NCBI GenBank assembly: GCA_022559845.1
Contig: CM040128.1
Location: forward strand, 78,989,247-79,053,246
Origin: Amorphophallus konjac
Taxonomy: Eukaryota > Streptophyta > Magnoliopsida > Alismatales > Araceae
Direction of reading: 5' to 3'
Length of the DNA stretch: 64,000 nt
Shown here: in pieces, positions 45,121-56,915 of the stretch
Position numbering within the stretch: position 1 is the stretch's first letter
Layout: each line of letters opens with the position of its first letter
Translations under genes and position numbers: made by a program
Notes under the pieces: generated by a model
The model's input: only the letters and a program-made list of their open reading frames with translations
What the model was told of the DNA's origin: nothing
The model's database searches: none

Positions 45121-47105
45121 CTTGAAAATTTTGACTAGCTTGTGATTGGTTGATTTATTAATGAATCCTTGAGCTGAGCTATTTAAATTAAAAATATACT
45201 TTTGATCAGATGATTCAAATATTTGGCTTGTGGATGATTTCTCATTTCAAAACTTGTGAAAGACCTTTGAAAATCTGTTGTTTTGAATAATTTCTAAAAA
45301 CTGGGTTGCATTGCTTAATTTTGATCATTTAAGCACCCTTCTTCATAAAGGTCATGTCATGAAAATATTTGTTGACTCATTAATAGACTGTGAATGCTCT
45401 AATGTGAAATTTGTCTCATGGTTTGAACAACAAGCTCATGCATCTTGCACTTACAAATTGCATTGCATTCTTATATGCTTATAGGTTGCATTGTATTGGA
45501 ACTCATGCATCAGCTGCATTTAGTTCATTCAATTGGTATCCATTCAATTGGTATCAGCAATTTTGCATTACATTGCATATTTGCATTGCATGTTGCATAT
45601 ACTCCCAATGTGTGCTTGCATGCTTATATATGTTATTCACCCCCATCCTTTGAAATTTCTATGACCTGATGCCTTCTTGATAAATAATATTGTATTTGAG
45701 TCATTATTGGAGTGTTTCATGTCATACATCTGGGGAGTTCATATTTTATAAGTGCATCTATTCAGGGGGAGTTACACTGTTATGTGTTCATGATATTTTC
45801 GGTATACATGCTGAATCAAATTCATACACTTCTTGCACAAAATGTGAAAATGAGTGTTTAAGATAAGGATATATGAATTTCTTTTCAACACTCTCAAGAT
45901 GTTAAACTTGCAGCATGTATGTTGAAGAGACAGTTGAGGAAAAAGCTATCTACCTATCCTTGTTTGTAAAATCTGAAATGAAAAAAGAAAAGACAGAGCA
46001 ATGCTCAGTCTCACTGAGTAAAGTGGGCACATGTCACCTGAGACGTAATGTGGTTCATTTCTGAAAAGTGTTGACTAAAGTACCTCTGTTCAAAATGAGG
46101 TGAAATGGTTCAGTATTCTGAGTAACCGGGGATTCTGGCATGAGCTCCATGCGTCTACTCGCGTAAAAAGGAATTATTTGAACCTGATCATCCTTAGAAA
46201 AATATTGTTTGTCCCTGTGAAATCATTGAAAAAGTGATGTGACAAAATTATTGAGGTAGAGCGAAGCCTCCAATACACTGTTCTCAAAAATGAAGTGTAG
46301 TCTGTAAAATGTCTCCTTGTATTGATTTGAAAATCTAAATATCTATATTGTAACTATCGTTTTTCATGTTACTCACTTACACATCTAAAAATTTGATTTA
46401 TTATGTATTCAAAAAATTGATTGATTGCCTTAGCAATTGCATGAATCTCCTATACGATTGCACAATCTCCTAGGTGTTATATATGAGCATTACAGTTGTT
46501 ATGACCTTCATGCACTCTTCTTATACCTATCCACTCTTAAATAAGTACGGGGAAGCTGTGTTGCATGTATATATATATATACACGTATTTGTTTGATTGC
46601 ATTTTTATGCATATCACATGCCATTACTTGTATGTGTTGCATCTCATGCATTTCAAACTAAAATTTAAAAAATCTGAAAATGATGAAAATTTGAAAATTG
46701 AATGGACTTCAAATGCTTCACACTTGCTCTATAAGTTTTTCGGCATTGAATGGCCAATGGGGAGAAAGATTGGAATCACATTGATTTGTTAGTCTCCGGT
46801 CTACTCATCTTTCCATGAGATAATAATCACCAATTGGTATCATATAATTGGAATCATATTGATTTGTTCGTCCAAGATTTCCCCTTGCTTCTTCTGAATT
46901 GATAACATGGGTTGTTGCTGTTTCAAAAGGAGAAATATTTGCTCTTGCTTCGTTGGCTTCTTCCAGCTTGTTGATATTGTTGATTATGTCAATGGGGGAG
47001 AAAGATTTGCATTATTCCACTTTTTGATAATGTCAAAGGGGGAGAAAGATTGATGATTGTGTGTGACAGGGGGAGAAGAATATCTGTGCCATTTTGTTGT
47101 ATCAT
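45121..47105 (+). other. SIRE-A 3' non-coding internal region
   Basis: No gene recognised. It holds a TGCAT-rich stretch (45440-45630), purine tracts (45766, 46994, 47038, 47068), and a patch shared with SIRE-B near 46035-46170. Multiple purine tracts before the 3' LTR are a known Sirevirus trait. Confidence 0.6.
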
Positions 47106-47197
47106 CATTAAGTTTGTCATCATCAAAAAGGGGGAGATTGTTGAGTTATGATTTTGATGATTGTTAGTTATGATTTTGATGATAACTAAACTTAATG
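47106..47197 (+). promoter_or_regulatory. SIRE-A polypurine tract with flanking inverted repeat
   Basis: The tract aaagggggaga (47127-47137) touches the LTR. Arms 47106-47128 (cattaagtttgtcatcatca) and 47174-47197 are inverted copies around it. A 16-bp direct duplication (gttatgattttgatga) lies at the LTR start. Confidence 0.75.
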
Positions 47198-47974
47198 TGT
47201 GATTAAGTGATGATAACTATACTTATGGTTGATTGCACATGTTCTTGATGACTGTGTACATTCATGTTGTTGTTTAAATATGATTGAGTTATTTTTACAA
47301 GAGACAAGAGGCTTCATAATCTATTTAATGTGAACAAGAACAAGAGGCAAGAGGTTTCATAATCTCTTTAATGTGAACAAGCATGGTATTAAACCTTGTC
47401 TATCTTGATTGCAGGATCAAACATCATGGCAGTCACCTGGTAAACCAAACGTGTGGATAAGCATCTTGCTCTTCTATAATCCAAAACAGGTGGTATATGT
47501 CATGTACTGTCAAGAATCTTTGGTAAGGCTCTTACCCTGTTATACACTCCTTGATACAGTTGATCCATGACATTTAAGGTGCACGATGGTTGCATGGCTT
47601 GGTTTTATGCGAATGCATAGTTTCTCATTCTAATCCTTAATTGTGTGAACATAACAGCATATATCTTGATGGGTTGAGAATGTAATTCATGAACCTTAAA
47701 CATGAAATCATTTAGATTGAATGTGGCCTGCAAATGAAGGTTCTATAAGTCTTTTGCATTGTTCATGAATGCATTTCATGCATAATCTCCAGGAGTGAGC
47801 ATTGAACTTGTTTAAGAACATTTCATGTAATGACAAGTGCTCAATTGCTTTGGACTTTCCATATGTACAAACTAAGTTAAATCAAACCCAAAATGCATGG
47901 AATTGATGAGGACATGAATCTCTTGACTTATGGATATGTTTCTTTGGGCTAACACTTCATTTTTGCAGGTATGG

Positions 47975-48160
47975 GTCATTTCGATCGACCAACACACCAT
48001 GGTCGGTCGACCAGAATTGACAGAACCGAAAAGATGGAAGTCTGAAGACTTTCGGTCGACCGCCACTATAGGGCCGGTCGACCGGTTCTTCCAGAACTAA
48101 AATATGTTCTATCTGCAGATTTTCGATCGATTGACCTAGTGGCGCCGGTCGACCGACAGC
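47975..48160 (+). repeat. GGTCGACC palindrome cluster in SIRE-A U3
   Basis: Five or six GTCGACC/GGTCGAC boxes with spacers, upstream of the TATA box. They fit the symmetric repeated motifs known for Sirevirus LTRs. Confidence 0.75.
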
Positions 48161-48297
48161 CCCGAGGCCCCTTTTGTTGACTTCGTGTTTCCAGCTCGTG
48201 GAGAGGAATCTTCACCCATTTCTTTAATCCCACTGCCCCCAATCAAGAAGGAATTTGTGGATCTAGTCTGGGGCTTGTCTATCGACCATTCAAAAGT

Positions 48298-48304
48298 TAT
48301 AAAA
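48298..48304 (+). promoter_or_regulatory. TATA box of SIRE-A LTR
   Basis: TATAAAA, 140 bp after the palindrome cluster and before the hairpin series. Confidence 0.6.
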
Positions 48305-48400
48305 CATCTCATTTGTGTCATAACCCTAACCAACCAAGAGGGCTTCAAGGGAGATCAAGGGGGAATGCTATCAAGAGAAGAAGAAGGATGCTACAACCCT

Positions 48401-48700
48401 CCGTGAATAGTACTTCATCCAGCAACCTCTTCATCCATCTGAAGGTATTCAAGCTCCATTTGAAGCAAGCAACCTAAAAGGAAGAGAAGAAGCAAGCAAG
48501 GATCAAGGAGATCAAGGAAGTTGTCAAAGGAAGAAGGAACTGTTACTGTAGCCGTGAATAGTGATCTGTGGATCAACTCTTCATCCAGGAGCTGAAGATT
48601 CAAGGTCCATCTGAAGCCATCAACTTCCAATGAACTGAAGAAGCAAGCATCACTTAAAGATCATCAGCATACATTCAAGGGGAGCCAAATCAGGAGTTTT
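48401..48700 (+). repeat. ~150-bp imperfect direct repeat in SIRE-A LTR
   Basis: ccgtgaatag recurs at 48401 and 48552. Both are followed by cttcatcca, ctgaag, ttcaag and gaagaagcaagca blocks in the same order. Confidence 0.7.
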
Positions 48701-48769
48701 TCTCAACTGTGCCTTATTGTGCTTTGAGTTTCAGATTTATGTTTCTTATAAACTGCAAACATCTGTGTG

Positions 48770-49110
48770 TGTGTGGATCAATTCAGATCCGTGGCCGTGT
48801 GTGGTCATCGTGTTCCATTCGTGTGTGCGTAGGTCTTCTTAGATTTGTGTGTGTGTGTGTGTGTGGATTTATCCAGATCTTAGTGTTTGTGTGTGTGGAG
48901 TGCTGCATCTGTCGCAGCAAGTGTGTGTGTGGTTAATCTGGCTTTCGGATCGTGTTGGAGACCTCGTCTCCGTGTGTATGTGTGTGTTGGGGTGCGTCCC
49001 CGTGTGTGTGTGCGGGCGTCGTCCCGTGTGTGTTTGGAGCATTGTCTCCGTCTGGAGATTTATCCCCAAGTGAAGCCTCACCGGGTTTGGTGAGGGGTGG
49101 ACGTAGGATT
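48770..49110 (+). repeat. GT-spaced hairpin series in SIRE-A LTR
   Basis: Short stems of differing sequence are separated by (GT)n: GGATCAATTCAGATCC, GCTGCATCTGTCGCAGC, GGAGACCTCGTCTCC, CGGGCGTCGTCCCG, GGAGCATTGTCTCC and CCTCACCGGGTTTGGTGAGG. They lie downstream of the TATA box, so in transcribed R/U5. Confidence 0.8.
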
Positions 49111-49849
49111 GCCATCGTTGCATCCGAACCACCTTAAAATTGCCGTGCATTGTGGTTTTGATTGTGTGGTGTGTTTCAATTCTTCTACCTCTATTCTACG
49201 TGAGTGTTAGTGTAAATTGTTGTTCCGGATTTATCCACGTATATCTTGCTTAATCCATATCATCATCTAATTAAGTTTGTTAAATCCAATTTGTGAACAA
49301 ATAGATTTGAACCTCTTGATTAGCATTGTATCACATTCTTTAAAAAGGCCAAAAGTTTTCTTAAAATTTGTAAACACCCAATTCACCCCCCTCTTGGGTG
49401 TCATTGATTGCGAGACTTCACTTTCATTCATTAATGAAAATCGATCTTTAGGCCATAAGGCCTCTTATCTTGGTGATTAATCAGAGATTTTTCTCTCTCC
49501 GAGGGGATGTAATTAACGTCGTGACCTTTATGGCACGGCGGGTCTCAGTCCCAACCCCATACCCACAATCGTCTGGTTAGTCAGACAGAGCGCACCCCAA
49601 GCTTCGGACCACTCCAGTCTCGAAGCCTAAACACATTGTCACATATGTGACTGGCATGCCCTCGCACTTGATAAACCGATAAAAGATAAAATGATATTCC
49701 CCACGATAAAGAGTGCATCCAACAAGTTGGCATGCCCAGTGAGAATGGACTGCCTTTCATCTTCTTGCCAAGGTTTGGGGCCTCACGCCCTCGTCCTAAA
49801 ATTCTAACATCCTCAATTTTAAATTACAGGACAAACTTCGAGGAACTCA

Positions 49850-51898
49850 ATGGCAATCACGTTCGGACCTCTTGTCGTTGTGAAACATGCGGAGCATGGC
49901 TACTTGGCAGCGCCGACCCGGTTCGGCGATTTTCCCCCGGTAGTTAGGTTCCCCAAATTTCTCGAGGTTATGTTTGTGGACCTCCTGGAGATATAGGAGA
50001 TCGAGCCCATCGCCACTGCAAAGGCAACAACCAAAGAGGAAGCGAAAGTGGTGGGCTGCTACGTCCATCATGTCGACACCAAAAAGAAGCATACTCCAAT
50101 TGCCAAGAGAGCGGCTAAAAAGAATGCCGATGCGCTACAAGGTTGGCTCACCACCTCGGGCAAATCCGTCATGATCGGAGGCATCTGAGTCTTCCTGAAT
50201 GGCCGACAGGCCACGATTGCGCCCGACAGGGTGATCCCCACCGTGCCGTTTCACAACCACTTTCAAGCATTGGCCCAAGATAGAATGAATAGCACTGGGC
50301 CCAGATCGAAGGAAGGGGTGGCTCCAAAGCTAACCAAATTTAAGCAAATGTGGGTCCCCCAACGGTGGGCCCCAGCCCCAATTCAGCCTAAGCCCGTCAG
50401 GATTAACAGGTTCGAGAGAAAAGAAGAAGATGAAGAAAAGAAGACCAAGGCGCCAGCTCGAGTGTCTCGAAGACCCTCCACCCGAGCTCATGGCCGACAG
50501 ACAGATATTTATCCGAATGATGAGAAGCATGGTGAGATGTCTGAGCAAAGTTGCCTTGCCTACAGATCTTCGGCACGAACCAGAGTGCCACCACTAATGA
50601 CCCACCCTATCAATGGGCAATATGATGTCACCCAGGTCACACGAGAATACCTCCGTGGCCTCGAAAATACCCACTCAAGAAAGCAACGGCTCTTGGAGGC
50701 CGTGAATGATGCGAAGAGAAATCGGGGGCAGCAAGTTGACCCGGGAAGCATAGAGGATGCGGAGTCGGGTTGCTATGGGTCACCCTCCATGAGAAGCTAT
50801 GCTGAGAATATCGGTATTTGAAAGATTAACTTTCCTTGGGCAGTCAGCCAGGAAAGTGACCCGAAGAAACAAGAAACTGCAGATATTCACCTACAATATG
50901 GCCGGAGTGGCCGACCACCATGGGGCTCTACCCGAAGAACATAATGAGGAGACCAGGCCTGACGAAAGGTCAAGTCCCGTCACTTGAAGAAGAAAAGCTA
51001 CAGTCAAAGCAATACAAGCCCCTGTCGGTGAAACTAATTCAGATATGGTCTTGATGACGGTGAATATAATTACCACCGAAGATGATGGCGAGAGACCGGG
51101 ACTTTCTCCAGAAATCCCGATGGAAGGGGGAGGTCAGGCCCCAAGTTCCACTATGCCCAATCCAGCAATAATGATGATGCAACTCCAAGAATATAGATAG
51201 GAAATCAAAATGCTGAAGAGGCAAGTCAGCGAGCTGACTGGGCATGCTTCAACCTCAAAACAAATTGGGGTCTCTCATGAGGCCTCGCAACGATGCACCG
51301 AAGAACTCGAGGCTTCGCCTCAAATAACGGCCTCCCAGCCAGCACTCAACTACACTGGGGGCATAACCCTAATGCCGCAGCCCGCTCCTCAACTCCAGGG
51401 GTCCGCTGCCATATCTCAAGCGGCGGCGCCGACCGTACCACAGATGCAACAAGCACACTCCTGCCCAATTCCTGTGGACCCGACAGTAAACAAAATGATG
51501 ATAGAACAGATGATTGAAATGAAGCTGGCTGATATAGGCAGTGATGATCATGCCTCTTTCAATGTGAACAGGGTACCTTACCCTGTCCATCATGCGGATA
51601 CAAAATTTCCTCCCGGCGTCACCAAACCGCCAAAGTTTGATAAGTTCAGCGGCCAAGGTTCGTCCAAAGAGCATATAGCCTACTACATTAATGTGATGGG
51701 CGATCTGGCGACCGATGAATCATATCTATTGAAGTTTTTTGGGTCCTCACTCACGGGGCCCACCTTTGAGTGGTACTCGAACCTATCGGTCGGGTCCATC
51801 AATGATTGGCCGGATATGTAAAGAAAATTCTGAGAGCGGTTCCACGTCACCAAAAGAGAAGTAACCGTAGCTGAATTATATGCTTTCAAGAAGAAGAA
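49850..51898 (+). pseudogene. gag: Gag of the older Gypsy element, first part
   Basis: From ATG 49850 (MAITFGPLVVVKHAEHGYLA) the frame is broken by stops near 49994 and 50186, then stays open to 50819 (KLTKFKQMWVPQRWAPAPIQ). It changes frame there and continues with stops near 50986 and 51197. The Gag core is at 51600-51890: KFPPGVTKPPKFDKFSGQGS, FFGSSLTGPTFEWYSNLSVG and FHVTKREVTVAELYAFKK. It is cut at 51898 by the next insertion within a lysine run. Confidence 0.75.
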
Positions 51899-53334
51899 TG
51901 ATGTGGGACGGGACACGAACCTGGGACTCTAGCTCGCGGACGTCCCTATGCGAGGGAAACGTGGAATCTGCGTGGTTGAGGAACCGACAATGAGTCGGGT
52001 AGTCAACTCTCTTTCGTGCTCGGATCGGGTCATGGGACTAGTTTCGCTCTCTCTCGCAGTAGTGATAAAAATATCGGGCTAGATTAACCTATCACTCATG
52101 CAGCGGCAATAGAATACATATGAAATAAGCAAAATGCGAAGAGAGGAGCGGACACGATACCTCCACGCTACCGGGTATGGGAAGACGATCCCGGCCGAAA
52201 CTCGTACTCCCGGTACACAGTAATTAAACAATTACAGCGGTAATTTTATGGTCCACTCCACGCAAGGAGGTAAAGAGCGACAACAATAACTAGGGAATAC
52301 CAAGCTTGGGTTGACAGGCAGCAATTTGGAACGCTCCCGGGCCGGAGACGGGCTGTTGGTCCGGCTCGGTTCTGCGGGGCCCGCGGTACAGTAGGTGGGT
52401 CCGGCTGTTGGGACGGCGGTACCCGGGCGTCTCCTTACTGCGGCGGCTGGCTAGGATGCTGCTGATGGGTTGCCGATCAATGTCCGGGAGCGGCGGTCGC
52501 TAAAGCTATCCCGGCGTATTTTACCAGGATTAACCGGTGGACTGATCTGCTGGCCTGTTCTCGGATCAGAAATGCGCGTCTCCACAAAATGAATTTCTGC
52601 ACCCAGATCCGGTGTCGGATCGAGGCAAAATTGGTACCGATGGATAGAGGACTCAAAGGGATACAACATATAATTATTTCATATCCATCCAGTAGATAGA
52701 TTAGAAATGAAAATGACTGATCCCAAGGTTTTTTTACTAACTCAGATTACAAACAGTCAGGACAGAGCAGGTTCTGCCTGAAAATGAATTTTGACCGACA
52801 CAAAAATGATGGATCTAGACTCTAGGAAAATTATGGGTGGAAGAGGGGGGATGTGAGGAACACGTATGACTTTTTTGGGAATTTTTAGAGATGACTAAGG
52901 GTGGGGGAAAAATACGACAACAGGACACTATCCCGTAGATTTATTGATGGGCAGACTGTCAGGGGTGGAACTAAAATTACGGAAAAAATACTAAACGAAG
53001 GTGAAATGACACGAAGTTTGAATTGGGGATGGGGAATGATAAGAGAAACAAACCCTCAAAATTGGAGCTCGAACAGATCTCCTGATTGGGAGATAAAATT
53101 TTGGCTTCAAGCTTCTGTCCAGGGGTGGATAGAACTCCGACGAGGCGGCGGTGGTGGTGCGATGGCGACAGTGGCGGTGGTGCTGAGCTTCTCACTCAGA
53201 GAGGGGGTGGTGGGGAGACTTCACACCTCTGAAAATTCGGAGCTATCACAGCTCCAAGGGGGAGAGAGGGTGCCCTTGGGCAAATTGAGACGTGCGCGAG
53301 CTAGAGTCCTAGGTTCGCGTCCCGTCCCGCATCA
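51899..53334 (-). mobile_element. 1.4-kb LTR-like insertion with ~40-bp terminal inverted repeats
   Basis: Ends are TGATGTGGGACGGGACACGA on the left and, inverted on the right, TGATGCGGGACGGGACGCGA, matching for about 40 bp. Flanks carry aagaa at 51894-51898 and 53335-53339. Removing it restores the Gag frame from the lysine run into NDETALEFIKIWRNL. TG...CA ends and a 5-bp duplication suggest a solo LTR. The long inverted ends are unusual for that. A patch at 52640-52675 (agaggactcaaagggataca) resembles SIRE-C LTR sequence near 57000, on the same strand. Orientation is tentative. Confidence 0.6.
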
Positions 53335-54328
53335 AAGAACGATGAAACAGCCTTGGAATTCATTAAAATATGGCGAAATCTCAACATGAGATGCAAGCGC
53401 CCGTCGTACCAAGAAGATGCAGTCCAGATATGCAAACAAAACCTGAAGCGGGAGATACTTGAAAGGATGGTTGGGATCGAAATTAAGTCCTTTGACCGAT
53501 TGAATAATGTCGTGGCAGAGTTTGAGGCTTTCCTCTCCAGTTATTCCTATGCCCCTGCTTCCTCAAGCCAGAAGGCTAGATCAGCTGACAAGCAGCCTGC
53601 GCCTAAAGAACTGCATACACTTGACTTTAAAGCGCTCAAGTAGTGAAAAGATAAAGATAAAGGGGTCTCCGACCCTCCTCCCTCCAAGCCGGCTAATCGA
53701 AAAGAAGGCTCCTCCTTGCGATCCAGGATGAGCAGGCTGTATTCCTTTCCTAAGGAGAGGACCCCGGCCCTGTTTGAATGGGCCATGAAATATAACAAGA
53801 TCACATTCCCGGAGCCGAAGAGACTGGGTGATGCCAGAAGAAAAGATGATACCCGCTCCTGCCCGTATCACTAGGCATTGGGGCACCATATAGAAGATTG
53901 CTATGTATTTAAAAATATTATCGAAGGCCTAATCAAGAAGGGAGAACTCCAAATGGGTGAATATGAGGTGGATCCTCCACGCCCTCATGAGCTCTCCCCG
54001 ATCTCAAAAGAAATGTCAACATGGTATCCATATATCGACAGTTGCCTGAAGATGTGTTGGAAGCTTGTACGCCTCACACCTATGAATATGTCCCACGGGA
54101 ACACTTTGAGTCCTCGAACCCGATACAAGATGCAGAAGAGAAATCAAGAGTGCCAAGAGCACCAGATGACCCGTTGCGGGGGCAGATGTTGACCACAGAG
54201 GGGAAGAAGAAGAAGAAGATAAAAGATAAAAAAGGAGGCATCGTACTCTCTTGTAATACACTGTCGGTCTTTTCTGACATGAACCAAGCAGCTGAAGAAA
54301 AAGAAGATGAAGAAATGTGCTTCGCACC
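53335..54328 (+). pseudogene. gag: Gag of the older Gypsy element, second part
   Basis: Continues with ETALEFIKIWRNLNMRCKRP and EILERMVGIEIKSFDRLNNV. TAG-TGA follow at 53641, then the knuckle CPYH*ALGHHIEDCYVFKNI (about 53860-53920) with TAG inside and LIKKGEL after it. A frame change near 54015 leads to an acidic/lysine-rich tail ending at the inserted LTR (54329). Confidence 0.75.
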
Positions 54329-55445
54329 TGTTGACACCCATTTTCGGCCCACGAATCGAGTTATTTCTCTTATTTACCTCCATGATGCCCTAAATTAACC
54401 ATTATTTTGGGGCCTTCTTTGAGCCTCTCACAAGCCCATTTCTTCACCCATTTCTCAAGCCCATTTAGCCTTGGAAGCTTCTATCTTCGATTCCCTAACT
54501 TTCGGGACCGTTCCGGGTCCATTCGGAGCTCAAACGAGCATCCGGAGGCCAAGCTCGCAAAACTCCCTCTTGCTGCCAAACGGTCGATCGACCGACCATT
54601 TGCTAGGCCAAGCGGTCGATCGACCGACCGCTTGGCTGGGCAAGAGTCTAGCCCACGCTGGACTCTGCCCCATTTCTGTCTGACATGGCTATCTTCTAGA
54701 GGTCATAACTTCTAGAATATTACTCCAAATCGACCCTTGTTTATTTTTACCTCTTTCCCTTTGTATTATCTCGAGTTTGATCCATAAAACTTGAATTTTC
54801 ATTGGCTATATCTCTCGGAATGGTTGACGTAAGTTCTGGATTTATGCATCCTAGTACAAGTCAAACTCTATTTTTCTATGCGATGGGCCTACCTTCCAAG
54901 AGCCATAACTTCTAGAATCCTTCTCCAAATCGAGTCCCACATGTTTCTATCTCTAGTCCTTAGTATTATCTCGAGTTTGATTCATAGAAATTGATTTATC
55001 TTGGACTATATCTCCGGGAATCATGAGAGGAAGTTAGAGATTTCTGCAAACTCTATATAAACTGCCCAATTCGTAGTTGCGAAGGGGGGGCTCTTTCTGG
55101 ACGTGGGGCAAAGCCATGCTGCATCTCCAACTCTCAACTTCGACCCCATTTTGAAGAGGGAAGTATTAGCTTTCCATTCCATCTTTTTGGGCTTAATTTG
55201 GTTGTCTATTCTCTTAGTTCTCTTCTCCTCAATTTCACAAATCATCACAGTTTTCTGCTACACCTGCACTTTTACACGTTTTGCATCAACGATTTCTCCC
55301 TATTCTTTGCATCTTAATTCGAGATTTCAACTCTCATGCATCCACAACACACACACCTATCTTTTCCACCCTTTCACAGGGGTTAAAAACCTCCCCTGGG
55401 TGCGTTCTCCCTCAATCTTTACCCCTGCTTTATCACTATGAGATT
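54329..55445 (+). repeat. Tat-like LTR, interrupted by SIRE-C
   Basis: Starts TGTTGACACCCATTTT like the Tat LTR at 39375 and shares ggggttaaaaacctccc with it (55379 against about 773 and 40540), so it is a related but distinct family. It has a TATA box (ctctatataaa, near 55050), a ~200-bp direct repeat (54690-54887 and 54890-55045) and two 20-nt boxes, ACGGTCGATCGACCGACCAT and GCGGTCGATCGACCGACCGC (54580-54635). It is broken at 55445. Confidence 0.8.
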
Positions 55446-55739
55446 TGTTGGGTCCCGTAGTGCAGGAACACGGATCTAGAGGGGGGGGTGAATAGATCCT
55501 ACTACTAAAAACTATGACCGATTAAAAACATAAATAAGCGCACAGCAGAATTAACAACCTTGACGAGATTGAAGATTACCCTCAAGCAAGATGATTGAAT
55601 TCTCTCAATCTCACCGTTCACACACGATTAGGATAAACACATTAAGCTATTAAACATAACAAGGCAAACCACAATGTAAATCATAGGACACTGAGATTTT
55701 TAAGGTGGTTCGGGACCACGACGGGCTCCCTACGTCCAC

Positions 55740-56140
<401 letters not shown>

Positions 56141-56515
56141 CACAAATATCTCTAATGTTCAGAAAATAAACACAAATATTCAAGCATGCTCAAACCCAAA
56201 ATACAGATCATAGAACATACCACAAAGAACTGATAGAAGACATAGAAGTGATCCCCCTTTATTCTTCAAGGCCGATTGATGATGTTCCTTGAACCGTGAG
56301 TTGGAGAGAAGCTGGATGAAGACGTTTCTTGCGTCCTCTTGATCCTCTCTTCGATCCGCACCTTGTCTTCTTCTTCCACGATCTCCAGATCTTCACGGAA
56401 GTAGATGATCTCCTCCTTGCAAGAGCTCCACCACGTTCTTCCCTTTTCTTCACCTATACGAATGAACAAATGTGCATTAGGGTTAATCACTACTGAAATT
56501 CAGAGCAACACATTG

Positions 56516-56524
56516 ATATATATA
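56516..56524 (-). promoter_or_regulatory. TATA box of SIRE-C LTR
   Basis: TATATATAT on the minus strand between the palindrome cluster and the hairpin series. Confidence 0.55.
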
Positions 56525-56664
56525 GGAGACAGATCAAATGACCCATATACCCCTTCTAAAATGAGTTTAAAACACCCTAACATGATTAGGAACCATTAGG
56601 GTATATTTTAGAATGGTTTAATAGGATTTTCAATAAGTTTAAAACACTTTCGTAAGTCCCGTCC

Positions 56665-56915
56665 GGAAGGGGTCGACCCTTGGGGTCGACCCTCGGGCAA
56701 CAGGTTGCTGGAAAACATAAAACATCACCTTCTGTTACAGGGGTCGACCCTTGGGGTCGACCCTTGCACTGGGGGTCGACCCCTGGGGTCGACCCTCGGC
56801 AACCAGGTTGCTTCCGGGGCCAAAAAATGAGCCAAGATTACAGGGGTCGACCCCATGGGTCGACCCTTGCAGTGGGGGTCGACCCCTGGGGTCGACCCTT
56901 TCAGGCAGGGTACAC
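56665..56915 (-). repeat. Paired GGGGTCGACC palindromes in SIRE-C U3
   Basis: Ten or so GGGTCGACCC-type boxes in pairs with 6-8 bp between members, such as ggggtcgaccccatgggtcg. They lie upstream of the TATA box, the same place as in SIRE-A, and match the symmetric motifs known for Sireviruses. Confidence 0.85.

Larger units (their letters stand above)
41152..49420 (+). mobile_element. SIRE-A: Sirevirus-type Ty1/Copia element, 5' LTR split by the Tat insertion
   Basis: 41152-41371 matches the end of the 3' LTR (49200-49420), so only the last 220 bp of the 5' LTR follow the Tat insertion. Then come a Met-tRNA primer site, Gag with a zinc knuckle, an RT relic, a long non-coding region with two structured modules, several gggggag tracts, and a full 2282-bp 3' LTR. 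It lies in the gag region of an older Gypsy element; the right flank starts ctttc. Confidence 0.92.
47139..49420 (+). repeat. SIRE-A 3' LTR
   Basis: Begins TGTTGAG after the purine tract and ends gagacttca. Layout: U3 with GGTCGACC palindromes (47975-48160), TATA box (48298-48304), a ~150-bp direct repeat (48401-48650), a GT-spaced hairpin series (48770-49110), then the tail shared with 41152-41371. Confidence 0.92.
49421..54328 (+). mobile_element. Older Ty3/Gypsy element fragment (gag region), host of SIRE-A
   Basis: 49421-49730 looks like the end of an LTR or leader, followed by ttggcatgcccagtgag, a possible primer-site region. A decayed Gag follows (49850-51898 and 53335-54328), interrupted by an LTR-like insertion. 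No pol is present before the next LTR at 54329. The lineage is uncertain; the knuckle and Gag shape suggest a Tat-like or related Gypsy element. Confidence 0.65.

Noticed and set aside
51899..53334. Mutator-like DNA transposon with 9-bp target duplication
   Set aside because: The 9 bases on the two sides do not match; only 5 (aagaa) do, and ends are TG...CA.
52901..53389. 162-codon frame in the LTR-like insertion
   Set aside because: Crosses the insertion boundary at 53334 into Gag in another frame, so not a gene.
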